Part shown: positions 16,998 through 25,038 of the stretch, one piece after another | Numbering within the stretch: the first letter of the stretch is position 1 | How the letters are laid out: each line of letters starts with the position of its first letter | Source: Oscillospiraceae bacterium | Lineage (GTDB): Bacteria > Bacillota > Clostridia > Oscillospirales > Acutalibacteraceae | Assembly (NCBI GenBank): GCA_015065805.1 | Contig: SVPN01000011.1 | Span: 1 to 49,107 of the forward strand | DNA length: 49,107 nt | Reading direction: 5' to 3' | The notes under the pieces: generated by a model | The model's database searches: none | What the model was told of the DNA's origin: nothing | Seen by the model: only the letters and a program-made list of their open reading frames with translations | Program-made: the position numbers and the translations under genes

Positions 16998-17852
16998 TTA
17001 TTTAACTTTTGTCCAGACGAGCGGTTCGCCGTCTTCGTCGTCTTCGTCGAGGGTGACCTCGTCAATGATCAACGTATCACCGTCCAGCGTGTATTCGCTG
17101 GGTTCAAACTCATCCATCCAGCTCATAGCGGAATAGATGCCGTTTTGCCCGACGTAGTAGACCTCTTCACTCTTAAAACCGGCAAAAAGCTCGTCCTTAT
17201 CCGTATTGTCGATGATTTCATTGACATATTCTTCCACCGTCAATCCGATAGTTTCCACCATATAGGCGTCAACATCCTCTTTGGTGAAGCCCTGATCGAG
17301 ATACGGCGTGTACATAGTGTCGATGGTATAGCTTTTCAAGGCGTTGAGAAATCCGTCGTAATCATGGAGTTCAATGTTGCAAAGCAGATCGCCTGTTTTG
17401 GTGAATTCCATCGTGAGCGTGGCGTCGAGATCGTCAAAATACTCCTCAAGCCCCATTTGAAGCATCTCGGAAGGGATCACCACATCGGATGACCAGACAC
17501 CGTAGAGTTCTTTTGTGGATGCGGTGGTGAAGCGCGGGTCAACATTGATTTTGGAGCCCTCTGTTACCTTGCAACGGTCGCAGGTCGTGGGGGCTTCGGT
17601 GGTGGCTTCCTGCCAGTTGTGCCCGAGAGCAGAGCCTTCGGTGGCATCGCAGTTTTTGCAGGATTTCGGTGCCGTGCAGGTGGCGTCCAGCCAGTTGTGA
17701 CCGAGGGCTTCGCCTTCGATTTCATTGCAAAGCGAGCAGGTCTTGGGGGTGGTGCAGGTCGCGGCGGTCCATTCGTGCTTGCATCCGCAGGAGCTCAGCA
17801 GGCAGATAGCCGTAAGTAAAGCGAGAATAAGAGAAAGATGCGTTCGTTTCAT
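16998..17852 (-). CDS. Lipoprotein with CxxC-type Cys/His repeats
   Basis: A 284-residue lipoprotein. The signal sequence ends in the lipobox LLSSCG. Then come imperfect repeats of the form ATCTxPKxCxxC...EGxALGHNW (about residues 25-105), in the third of which ATC has become ATT. The pattern is common in clostridial surface lipoproteins and may bind metal. The remaining 180 residues form an acidic alpha/beta domain (ELYGVWSSDVVIP, LTMEFTKTGDLLCNIEL, TLIIDEVTL) resembling small lipocalin-like domains; this is only a visual impression. The start at 17852 is supported by AAAGGAGG. The promoter carries an inverted repeat that may be an operator. Confidence 0.75.
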   Translation of the reverse strand: MKRTHLSLILALLTAICLLSSCGCKHEWTAATCTTPKTCSLCNEIEGEALGHNWLDATCTAPKSCKNCDATEGSALGHNWQEATTEAPTTCDRCKVTEGSKINVDPRFTTASTKELYGVWSSDVVIPSEMLQMGLEEYFDDLDATLTMEFTKTGDLLCNIELHDYDGFLNALKSYTIDTMYTPYLDQGFTKEDVDAYMVETIGLTVEEYVNEIIDNTDKDELFAGFKSEEVYYVGQNGIYSAMSWMDEFEPSEYTLDGDTLIIDEVTLDEDDEDGEPLVWTKVK

Positions 17853-17918
17853 AGTGATGGAACCTCCTTTTTGATTCACGTCCTTATCAGCGGCAGGTTC
17901 GGGTATCTCCTGTTACGC

Positions 17919-17966
17919 TAAATATAGTGCTAAGTATAGTATACACTACATTTAACGGTTTGGCAA
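17919..17966 (-). promoter_or_regulatory. Promoter with overlapping inverted-repeat operator
   Basis: Minus strand TTGCCA (17961-17966), 17-bp spacer, TATACT (17938-17943). An inverted repeat with 11-bp arms TAAATATAGTG / CACTACATTTA (one mismatch) spans 17919-17954 and covers the -10 and part of the spacer, an arrangement suited to a repressor. Confidence 0.5.
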
Positions 17967-18010
17967 GGGGGTATAAACAAACGGTGTCTTGATGGATAAA
18001 ACGAAGGCAT

Positions 18011-18940
18011 TTACACCAACCGTTGCAGTGCCTTGATCGCAAGCGGTAATCCCTCCTCGGCGGGGACGTGAGCGTCCTCGTACCGAAGCGATACACAGCG
18101 GTCGTAGCCGATGTCGCGAAGAGCGGACATCACCGCCTGCCACCACGCGGCGTCGTGACCGTTGCCGACGGCACGGGGAAAACACAGCGGTGTTTGGGCA
18201 TTTGCGCCCAAAAAGCCGTTGACCGCGCGGTATTCGGCGTTGATCACCAGATCGCTTGCGCGCATATGAAATACCGCACCCGACAAGGAGCGGATCGCGG
18301 CGGCGGGGTCGATGCCCTGTCCGATCAGGTTCGCGGGATCAACAGCCGCGCCGATCGTACTGCCGACCTCCTCCCGCAAGCGCAGGAGCGTGTGCGGATT
18401 GTGCACGAGGTTGCCGGGCTTCATATCAAAGGCAAGGCGGCGGATGCCGTAGGAGCCTGCAATGGCGGCGGCGGATTTCCAGTAGGGGATCAGCACACGC
18501 TCCCATTGCCAGGTCAGCACTTCGCGGTCTTCCTCTGTCTGACACGCGCCGATGAAATTCGGGTGCTTGGAGGAGGCGCAGTCGCCTGCACAGCCTGCAT
18601 ACAGCACCAGCGTATCCGTGCCGAGTGCCGATGCTAAGCGGCAGGTGTCCGCAAATGTCTGATGATCGGCGGCGGCACGGGCCTTGTCGGGGTGGATCGG
18701 GTTGGTTGCCAGCACAAGCGCGCTGACCGACAGCCCGTGAGAAGCAAGAAGATCACGGAACTGTCCCATCGCCGCACCGGGGCGAAGCAGGGTCGAGGGG
18801 GATAGATGAGAGGTGTCGGTGGCTCCGCCTGCACCGAGCTCGATCTGTGTTACACCGAGGTCCTCCAAAAGGGCAAAGGTCTGCTCGGCGGGCAGACCTT
18901 TGCAGGACTCGGTAAACACACTTACCGCGTATTTGCTCAT
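18011..18940 (-). CDS. Sugar phosphate isomerase/epimerase-like TIM-barrel protein
   Basis: A 309-residue protein of the AP-endonuclease-2 / xylose-isomerase-like TIM-barrel superfamily: VTQIELGAGG, LVLYAGCAGD, LAFDMKPGNLVHN, GAAVDPANLI, GAVFHMRASD and CVSLRYEDAH carry the usual acidic and His metal ligands. These proteins interconvert or epimerise sugars, inositols or keto-sugars. It overlaps the upstream oxidoreductase by 4 bp (ATGA), so the pair is translationally coupled and probably acts on the same compound. Exact substrate unknown. Confidence 0.75.
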   Translation of the reverse strand: MSKYAVSVFTESCKGLPAEQTFALLEDLGVTQIELGAGGATDTSHLSPSTLLRPGAAMGQFRDLLASHGLSVSALVLATNPIHPDKARAAADHQTFADTCRLASALGTDTLVLYAGCAGDCASSKHPNFIGACQTEEDREVLTWQWERVLIPYWKSAAAIAGSYGIRRLAFDMKPGNLVHNPHTLLRLREEVGSTIGAAVDPANLIGQGIDPAAAIRSLSGAVFHMRASDLVINAEYRAVNGFLGANAQTPLCFPRAVGNGHDAAWWQAVMSALRDIGYDRCVSLRYEDAHVPAEEGLPLAIKALQRLV

Positions 18941-20187
18941 AATTCGATGACCTTACCGCCGTTCAGGCGCGATTCTTCCGCCGCAAACGCCATCAGGTGG
19001 CTTTCGACAGACAGGTTGATATCGGTCTTGAGGTCCTTGTCGATACCCTCAATGGCGTCAAACAGACCGCTCATCATCAGGTGGTCGCCGCCGCCGTGAC
19101 CGTCGAAGTCATCGGTCAGGTCGTGCACATCGATGGTGTAGGCATCCTTGCCGTGGGGGATAACGGTGATAAGACCGGTGTCCATATCGGCGTCGATCTG
19201 ACCCATCGTGCCGCACAGCTTGATCTGGCGGCGCGGGCATTCGGTAAGGCCCGACATCGTGAACACGCCCGTCAGGCCGTCCTCAAATTCCATATTGATC
19301 GTCTGGTGATCAACAGAGGTGTTGTCGCAGTGGTAAACACAGCGACCGTAGGGACCCGTCTTGATCGCCTCGTAGACGCGCTCGACGGTCGGCTCGGTGA
19401 CCAGCACCTCGCAGGGATAGGTGCCGCCGTGAGCAATGCCCGTTGCGCGGTTGCTGATGTAGATCTTCTCGGCATCGTAGGGGCAGTTGTCCTTTGCCTT
19501 ACAGCCGTCCATACAGCGCAGAGCCGCACCCTCGGGAGCTTTGTCGGCGCGGAAGTGGGACAGGTAGCCGAAGGAGCTCAGGCGCACGCAGTGCTTGCCG
19601 AGCAGGAACAGCAGGATGTCCATATCGTGGCAGCATTTCTGCAGGATCATCGGGGTACCCGTGCGCCAGTTGCCGCGCACGAAGCTGTGCGCCTGATGCC
19701 AGTAGCCGACCTGCTCGATCGCCTGGAAGTTGATCACTTCACCGATCGCGCCGCTTTGCAGCACGCGGCGAAGCTCGGAATAAAACACGGTATAACGAAG
19801 GACGTGGCAGACAGCGACCGTCAGACCCGTCTCGTTGACCTTTTCGCGCAGAGCGATGACCTCGTCCTTGTTGGGCGAGATGGGCTTTTCCAAAAGCAGA
19901 TGATAGCCGAGGTCGAGTGCCTTGATGGCGTAGTCGATATGCTGATCGTCGGGGGTTGCGATGATGCAGACGTCGGCGAGCTTGGGCTGAGCAAGCAGGG
20001 AATCGCCGTCAAGATAGCATTGCTCGTCGGTCAGATCCCACAGACGCTTGGCAAGCTCGCGGTGATCCTCACGCGGCTCGGCGATAGCGACGATCTTCAT
20101 ACGTTCGGGGAATTTCTTCTGATACATCGCGTAGGTTTCGCCACCGCGCGAACCGACACCGATGATGGCAACGGTAAACTGTTTCAT
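18937..20187 (-). CDS. Gfo/Idh/MocA-family oxidoreductase
   Basis: A 416-residue NAD(P)-dependent dehydrogenase. The Rossmann motif is IIGVGSRGG (residues 8-16), the cofactor and active-site motif LLEKPISPN is near residue 97, and the CHDMDILLFLLG helix carries the catalytic His/Asp. A Cys-containing insert (CMDGCKAKDNCPYDAEK) near residue 230 is not typical of the whole family. These enzymes oxidise sugars, inositols or sugar acids. It starts 18 bp after the rlmA-like stop and overlaps the isomerase-like gene by 4 bp, forming a three-gene operon. Confidence 0.85.
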   Translation of the reverse strand: MKQFTVAIIGVGSRGGETYAMYQKKFPERMKIVAIAEPREDHRELAKRLWDLTDEQCYLDGDSLLAQPKLADVCIIATPDDQHIDYAIKALDLGYHLLLEKPISPNKDEVIALREKVNETGLTVAVCHVLRYTVFYSELRRVLQSGAIGEVINFQAIEQVGYWHQAHSFVRGNWRTGTPMILQKCCHDMDILLFLLGKHCVRLSSFGYLSHFRADKAPEGAALRCMDGCKAKDNCPYDAEKIYISNRATGIAHGGTYPCEVLVTEPTVERVYEAIKTGPYGRCVYHCDNTSVDHQTINMEFEDGLTGVFTMSGLTECPRRQIKLCGTMGQIDADMDTGLITVIPHGKDAYTIDVHDLTDDFDGHGGGDHLMMSGLFDAIEGIDKDLKTDINLSVESHLMAFAAEESRLNGGKVIEL

Positions 20188-20205
20188 AGCGCAACACTTC
20201 CTTCT

Positions 20206-21015
20206 TTAATGTTTTTTATAAGTCAAAACGGCAAAGCCGATCTCGGTGCAAAGGGAACGGCGGGCAAGCACGCGCGCCTGGTCATCCTGCCCGGTTTTGT
20301 AAAAATACGGGGTCATTTCAAACAGCGCGCGGATGTCTTCAGCGGTTTCGAGCGTCAGCTCATAGCAAAGCTCCTGCCGATGAATAAGCGAAAAGCCTTC
20401 AATCTCCGTGCGCTCGGGCTTGTTCAGACGCGGCTCCTTGTAGATGGCCGCCTTGAGCCCGAACAGGTGGCGCTCGGTCGGGATGACGCGGATGAGCACA
20501 CCGCCCGTTTTCAGCACACGGGCAAATTCGCTGTCGGCGGTCGGCGCAAACACGCTGACAAGTGTGTCAGCGGCACCGTCCGCCACAGGGAGCGAGAAAA
20601 CACTTGCCACGGCAAGCTCGATCGCTTTTGTACGGGAGGATGCCATTTGCAGGGCGTCCTTGGAAATATCCACACCGCACACCGTCAGGGACGGTGATAT
20701 CTGTCGGATGGCGGCGGTGTAGTAGCCTTCGCCGCATCCCGCGTCCACAAGGACACCGTTTGCGGGTGTGGTATCCGCAACCGTCTTGCATAATGCGCGT
20801 TGCAGGGGCTCGTAAAATCCGCGGTCAAGGAACACCCGTCTTGCCGTCAGCATCCGCTTATCGTCACCGTGACGCTTTGAGGCGGATTGCTGTGAGCGCA
20901 ACAGATTGACATAGCCCGAGCGAGCCTTGTCAAAGCTGTGTCCGTTTTCACAGCGCAGGGTATTTCCTTGTTCGGTCAATGCCCGTTTGCAAACGGGACA
21001 GCAAAAATGCGACAT
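20206..21015 (-). CDS. rlmA: 23S rRNA (guanine-N1) methyltransferase, RlmA family
   Basis: A 269-residue protein with an N-terminal Cys4 zinc ribbon (CPVCKRAL and CENGHSFD, a CxxC-x14-CxxxH site) typical of RlmA-type enzymes, then DKARSGYVNLL and an S-adenosylmethionine Rossmann fold (VLVDAGCGEGYYTAAI, VCGVDISKDAL, DTLVSVFAP). It would methylate G745 or G748 of 23S rRNA. The ATG at 21015 is preferred over a GTG three codons upstream because AAAGGTG sits at a better distance. A TATACT box with an extended TG lies at 21034-21039. It heads the operon with the oxidoreductase and isomerase-like genes. Confidence 0.85.
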   Translation of the reverse strand: MSHFCCPVCKRALTEQGNTLRCENGHSFDKARSGYVNLLRSQQSASKRHGDDKRMLTARRVFLDRGFYEPLQRALCKTVADTTPANGVLVDAGCGEGYYTAAIRQISPSLTVCGVDISKDALQMASSRTKAIELAVASVFSLPVADGAADTLVSVFAPTADSEFARVLKTGGVLIRVIPTERHLFGLKAAIYKEPRLNKPERTEIEGFSLIHRQELCYELTLETAEDIRALFEMTPYFYKTGQDDQARVLARRSLCTEIGFAVLTYKKH

Positions 21016-21106
21016 ATCGATCACCTTTTTTCCAGTATAGCACAGTTTTTATGAAAAGAAAAGAGGGAAAAAAGGAAGAAATGTCCACAGTTTTGCACAA
21101 ACGGTG

Positions 21107-21150
21107 AAAAGGACGGTGCTGTCCCTGTAAAGGGATCGCACCGTCCTTTT
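21107..21150. terminator. Strong hairpin with T-runs on both strands
   Basis: 13-bp arms AAAAGGACGGTGC / GCACCGTCCTTTT with an inner CCCT-gtaa-AGGG stem. It can end transcripts from either side. Confidence 0.65.
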
Positions 21151-21295
21151 CGGTTGCCCTTCTGACCGCCGACAATCGCTTGTCGTTTCCGAGGGCGGGG
21201 GATAGGCTGATGGGAGTCGAAACCGTAAATGGTTCCTTAGGCAAAGGCAAATAAACCCGAACCTGCCTTACACGGCAGCCTATCGGTGCTTTTGT
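21151..21295. ncRNA. Candidate structured RNA, strand undecided
   Basis: This segment between the hairpin and the M23 stop contains nested pairings. A 9-bp helix joins 21201-21209 to 21276-21284 (GATAGGCTG / CAGCCTATC). Inside it are AACC-gtaaat-GGTT (21221-21234) and AGGCA / TGCCT. A GACAA-tcgc-TTGTC hairpin lies at 21171-21184. CGGTGC at 21284-21289 can also pair with GCACCG of the adjacent terminator arm. No reading frame explains it. A 6S-like RNA or an attenuator before rlmA are possible; I do not recognise a family. Confidence 0.35.
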
Positions 21296-21301
21296 CCTTG
21301 C

Positions 21302-22012
21302 CTATTGTTTCAATTCGTCAAACAGCACCGAGGCATCGGCAACGGTTCCGTCTTTGTACAGCTCAAAATGCAGATGCGGTCCGAGATCGCTTTCGCAGGG
21401 AATGTCGTCCAGCTTCCCGAGTACATCGTCAACGGTCAGCTCGTCGCCGACCTTCACGGACGCGGATATCCCGCGGTATACGGAGATCACGCCTTCGCCG
21501 TGGTCAAGTGTGACACAGCCGCCCCACAGGGGATCGTCCTCGACAAGACTGACCGTCCCGTCGGCAAAGGGCTTCACGCTTTGTCCCTCTTCGCCCTCAA
21601 AGTCGATTGCCGTATGCGTGCGGTAGGTATCGAGGGTCTTGTAATACAGCGGTTGCTCGCTGTAAGGGGTCAGCACCTTGTTGCTCAACGGCAGACGAAA
21701 CAGCAAGACGGCGTCGTTGGCTTCCTTTGCGGTGGCGGTCGTGACCGTTTCGACGGTTGTCGTGGTGGCGGGCTTGACCGCCACAGGCTTGGCGGTAGTG
21801 GTCGTGACAACGGTCGTGGCCGTTGTGGTGACATTCGACGGCGTCACATCGCTGACGGGATCCGTCGGCGGTTGTTTTAGAGAATCGGAAAAGGTGGTGG
21901 CGGCAACGCCGCCCACAGCGATCAGGCAGATCATCAGCACGGTGAAAAAGCCGCGATTGTGTCGTTTCGGGGCCGTCTCGGTTTGTGTAAAGGGATCTGT
22001 GTTTCGGGACAT
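21302..22012 (-). CDS. M23-family peptidase with N-terminal membrane anchor
   Basis: A 236-residue protein: one membrane segment (about residues 21-40), a low-complexity Thr/Val/Pro linker (about 48-95), and a C-terminal LytM/M23 domain with the zinc motif HTAIDF (H-x3-D) and GPHLHFEL (HxH). The catalytic set is therefore complete, unlike many degenerate relatives. The layout resembles SpoIIQ-type M23 proteins of sporulation, but a general cell-wall endopeptidase role is equally possible. AGGAGG is well spaced to the ATG at 22012 and too close to the ATG two codons earlier. It is divergent from lexA. Confidence 0.8.
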   Translation of the reverse strand: MSRNTDPFTQTETAPKRHNRGFFTVLMICLIAVGGVAATTFSDSLKQPPTDPVSDVTPSNVTTTATTVVTTTTAKPVAVKPATTTTVETVTTATAKEANDAVLLFRLPLSNKVLTPYSEQPLYYKTLDTYRTHTAIDFEGEEGQSVKPFADGTVSLVEDDPLWGGCVTLDHGEGVISVYRGISASVKVGDELTVDDVLGKLDDIPCESDLGPHLHFELYKDGTVADASVLFDELKQ

Positions 22013-22106
22013 AACCATTCCTCCTGCTATTGTATGCGGTGTTCAAGAGCAGTATGTGTGAGAATGCACCGAAATATACGGGCAAAAAAATTTTTTCAAA
22101 AAATGC

Positions 22107-22118
22107 AAACAAATGTTT
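22107..22118. promoter_or_regulatory. LexA-type SOS box at lexA
   Basis: AAACAAATGTTT, extended to CAAACAAATGTTTG, overlapping the first bases of the lexA -35. It implies autoregulation. Confidence 0.7.
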
Positions 22119-22145
22119 GATTTTTTGAAAAAGGTGTGTTATAAT
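22117..22145 (+). promoter_or_regulatory. Sigma-A promoter of lexA
   Basis: TTGATT, 17-bp spacer, TATAAT. Confidence 0.7.
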
Positions 22146-22232
22146 GGGTTTGAAATAAGGGGAAAACCCCTGTTTTTGGCAAATTTCACCGACGAACAAA
22201 CGGTTTTATTCTTTTTGAAGGGGGACTGTCGC

Positions 22233-22817
22233 TTGAAATCGCTCAATGAAAAGCAACAAAAAGTATTGGCATTTTTGCGTGAACGCGCGCAGGAGGGTCT
22301 GCCGCCCACGGTGCGCGAGATCTGCGTCGCCGCGGGGATCAAATCCACCTCCACGGTGCATAACTATCTGAAAATGTTTGAGGAAGAGGGCTACATTTCC
22401 CGCCAGTCGGGACTCAACCGCGCCATCAAGCTGCCCGGCGAAAGCGTGACGCGCGTGCCGCTGGTCGGCAAGGTCACGGCGGGTCTGCCGATCCTGGCGG
22501 TGGAAAACATTGAGGATTATGTCCCGTATTCGGGCGGCGGATATCCCGCTTCCGAGCTGTTCGCCCTTCGTGTGCAAGGTATGAGTATGGTCAACGCGGG
22601 CATTCTTGACCGCGATGTTGTCATCGTGCACCGCACACCCGTGGCGCAAAACGGCGACATCGTGGTGGCACTTTTAGGAGATGAAGCGACCGTCAAACGC
22701 ATTTATATGGAAAACGGCTACATCCGCCTCCAGCCTGAAAACGACGCCTTTGAACCGATCATCGTGGATGAGGTGGTCGTCCTCGGCCGCGTGGTCTCTC
22801 TGGTGCGCTATTTCTGA
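22233..22817 (+). CDS. lexA: SOS repressor LexA
   Basis: A 194-residue LexA. The N-terminal winged helix (LPPTVREICVAAGIKSTSTVHNYLK) binds operators; the C-terminal S24 peptidase carries the cleavage pair Ala83-Gly84 (VTAGLP), nucleophile Ser118 (VQGMSMVN) and base Lys155 (ATVKRIY). The start is TTG at 22233, 7 bp after GAAGGGGGA; the frame upstream lies over the promoter. Contact with RecA filaments would trigger self-cleavage. An SOS box overlaps its own promoter, and similar boxes precede recA and the yolD-like gene. Confidence 0.95.
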   Translation: MKSLNEKQQKVLAFLRERAQEGLPPTVREICVAAGIKSTSTVHNYLKMFEEEGYISRQSGLNRAIKLPGESVTRVPLVGKVTAGLPILAVENIEDYVPYSGGGYPASELFALRVQGMSMVNAGILDRDVVIVHRTPVAQNGDIVVALLGDEATVKRIYMENGYIRLQPENDAFEPIIVDEVVVLGRVVSLVRYF

Positions 22818-22825
22818 TTAACAGC

Positions 22826-22866
22826 AATGCCCTTATCGCTGTTCGGCGGTAAGGGCATTTTATTTT
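22826..22866 (+). terminator. Terminator of lexA
   Basis: Stem AATGCCCTTATCGC / GGCGGTAAGGGCATT followed by TTATTTTA. Confidence 0.75.
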
Positions 22867-22876
22867 ACAAACGCTC

Positions 22877-22906
22877 TTGTCGGGACGGCCCGCTTTATGG
22901 TATAAT
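22877..22906 (+). promoter_or_regulatory. Sigma-A promoter of the two-gene operon at 22942
   Basis: TTGTCG, 18-bp spacer, TATAAT. Confidence 0.6.
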
Positions 22907-22941
22907 CGGGATATACAATACGGTAGGAAGAGGTGGCGTGT

Positions 22942-23634
22942 GTGAAAACGCTTGGACTTGTTGTGAGATGGGTTGCCGCGGTAATCTTAACCGTGATCGG
23001 TATAGCGGCATTTTGGCTTGCTTTCTGTTACCAAAAAGCACCGCTGGATATGATGCAGATCACGCACGAGGAGGTCGCGGAATATCGGCTTCATAAGCTT
23101 CACGAGGTAATGCCGGTCAGCTTTTATGCGGAAGATGATGAGGATATGGCGTATGTATTGGTGGCGTGTCCGAATGCGTCGGAAGAACTGCTGTTGGCAT
23201 CCCTTTCGATCGATATGGGTCTGCCGCTGTATGAGCAGATCGTCGCGTTTATGGAGGATGAAACACAGCTGATCGGTGACATGACGTTTTCGTGCTATGC
23301 CTTTATCAACAGCGATATATCCGAAGAGGATCTGCTGGAGTATTACAGAGAAGGTATGGATTACGTTCGCCCGACCTTTGTGCAAGCGGGAGTGCCGTTT
23401 GTGGAAAGCAATCTGGACATGGAATACCTGTGCGGTGCCGATGAGAATTACAAAGAGCATGCGGGTTCGTTGGCGGTGGCCTTTGCTCTGATCGGAGCGG
23501 GCAGTCTCGCCATTGCGGTCGTGAATATCGTAAAAGCGTTGCGCAGGAAAAAGGGCGAAACACCTGCACAAGAGCCGCAGGAGCCTTCCTATTCACCGAT
23601 GGAGGATCCTGCTGATCTGACCAACCGTCGGTAA
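22942..23634 (+). CDS. Two-helix membrane protein, unknown function
   Basis: A 230-residue protein with membrane helices near residues 5-27 and 177-198, flanking a roughly 145-residue acidic domain probably outside the cell (HEVMPVSFYAEDDEDMAYVLVACP, FSCYAFINSDISEEDLLEYY). The C-terminal tail is Pro/Glu-rich and probably cytoplasmic. GTG at 22942 is chosen because AGGAAGAGG ends 8 bp before it; GTG at 22933 would overlap that site. No family recognised. The flavodoxin-fold reductase gene follows after 18 bp and shares the promoter. Confidence 0.65.
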   Translation: MKTLGLVVRWVAAVILTVIGIAAFWLAFCYQKAPLDMMQITHEEVAEYRLHKLHEVMPVSFYAEDDEDMAYVLVACPNASEELLLASLSIDMGLPLYEQIVAFMEDETQLIGDMTFSCYAFINSDISEEDLLEYYREGMDYVRPTFVQAGVPFVESNLDMEYLCGADENYKEHAGSLAVAFALIGAGSLAIAVVNIVKALRRKKGETPAQEPQEPSYSPMEDPADLTNRR

Positions 23635-23652
23635 TAGTAAGGATGTGAATGT

Positions 23653-24993
23653 ATGCATATTACGGTTTTGAACGGCAGTCCCAAAGGGGATTACAGTATC
23701 ACGTTGCAGACGGTGCTGTATCTGCAAAAGGTGTACCCCTCGCACACCTTTGAGGTGGTGGAGGTCGGACGGCGCATCAAGGCACTTGAAAAGGATCTCA
23801 CCCCCGCCCTTGAGGCGATGGCACGCGCGGAGCTGCTGTTGTTTTCCTACCCCGTGTACACGTTTTTGGCACCCTATCCGTTGCATCGCTTCTTTGAGCT
23901 TGTCAAGGCATCGGGGATCGATCTGTCGGGCAAATGGGCAACACAGATCACCACCTCCAAGCATTTTTACGACATCACCGCGCACACGTATGTGCAGGAA
24001 AACTGCGGGGATCTCGGGATGCGCGTTATCCGCGGACTGTCAGCGGATATGGAGGATCTGCTGACCGAAAAGGGGCAAAACGATGCCCGCGCGTTTTGGG
24101 ACTACGTGCAGTTTTGCATCAAGCAGGAGCTCTGCGAAACACCGTTCGCCGTGCCGCGCACGCTCGAGCACATTCAGGTGGAGATTCCCGTTGCCGACAA
24201 CGCGGACAAGACGGGAGATGTGCTGGTGCTGACCGACTGCGAGCCGGAGGATGTTCAATTGCGTGCGATGATCGACCGTTTTTGTGCGGTGATGCCGCGC
24301 AAAACGCGCGTGATCAATCTGCGTGAATACCCGTTTGCGGGCGGATGCTTAGGATGCTTTCGCTGTGCGGTGACGGGAAAATGCGTGCATAAGGACGGCT
24401 TTGATGTCTTTTTGCGTGAGACGATCCAGACGGCGCAGGCGATCGTAACGGCGTTTACCATCAAGGATCATTCGATGGGCGCGGTGTTCAAGTGCTACGA
24501 TGACCGCCAGTTCTGCAACGGGCATCGCGCGGTGACAATGGGGATGCCGATGGGCTATCTCATCAGCGGCTCTTATCACGCGGAACAGAATCTGCAGACC
24601 GTCGTTGAGGCACGCGCGCAGGTCGGCGGCAACTTCCTTGCGGGTGTTGCCACGGACGAACGCGATCCCAACGGTGAGATCGATGCATTGGCAACCTCGC
24701 TTGCATACGCCCTGGAAAACGGATATACACCGCCCGCGAATTTTTACGGTGTCGGCGGTACCAAGATCTTCCGCGATCTCATCTGGCAGATGCAGGGAAT
24801 GATGAAGGCGGATCACCGTTTCTTCAAAAAACACGGCTTGTACGATTTTCCGCAGAAAAAGCGGTTGAAAATGTGGGCGATGTACGCGGTCGGTGCGTTG
24901 CTGTCTTCACCGAAAATCCTGGCGAAGATGGGCAATAAGATGAACGAGGGTATGCTCGCCCCGTATAAAAACGTATTGGGTAAGATGAAATAA
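23653..24993 (+). CDS. NAD(P)H-dependent FMN reductase family protein, tandem flavodoxin-like
   Basis: A 446-residue cytoplasmic protein made of two flavodoxin-like halves. The first begins MHITVLNGSPKG with the FMN phosphate loop and continues FSYPVYTFLAPYPLHRFFE. The second (from about residue 185, VLVLTDCEPE) has GCLGCFRCAVTGKCVHKDGFD, the Cys-rich signature of iron-sulfur flavoprotein / NADPH-dependent reductase relatives. A basic, partly hydrophobic tail follows. It probably transfers electrons from NAD(P)H to quinones, azo compounds or other small acceptors. AAGGATG precedes the ATG. Confidence 0.75.
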   Translation: MHITVLNGSPKGDYSITLQTVLYLQKVYPSHTFEVVEVGRRIKALEKDLTPALEAMARAELLLFSYPVYTFLAPYPLHRFFELVKASGIDLSGKWATQITTSKHFYDITAHTYVQENCGDLGMRVIRGLSADMEDLLTEKGQNDARAFWDYVQFCIKQELCETPFAVPRTLEHIQVEIPVADNADKTGDVLVLTDCEPEDVQLRAMIDRFCAVMPRKTRVINLREYPFAGGCLGCFRCAVTGKCVHKDGFDVFLRETIQTAQAIVTAFTIKDHSMGAVFKCYDDRQFCNGHRAVTMGMPMGYLISGSYHAEQNLQTVVEARAQVGGNFLAGVATDERDPNGEIDALATSLAYALENGYTPPANFYGVGGTKIFRDLIWQMQGMMKADHRFFKKHGLYDFPQKKRLKMWAMYAVGALLSSPKILAKMGNKMNEGMLAPYKNVLGKMK

Positions 24994-25034
24994 AAAAGCA
25001 GCCTCGCGGTTTGAAGCCGCGAGGCTGCTTTTTT
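24992..25034. terminator. Bidirectional terminator
   Basis: Stem AAAAAAGCAGCCTCGCGG / CCGCGAGGCTGCTTTTTT between convergent genes. Confidence 0.85.
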
Positions 25035-25038
25035 GTTG

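Noticed and set aside
22029-22036. CATACAAT (minus strand) resembling a sigma-E-type -10 before the M23 gene
   Set aside because: It would start the transcript about 10 nt from the start codon, on top of the RBS, and no fitting -35 is present at normal spacing.
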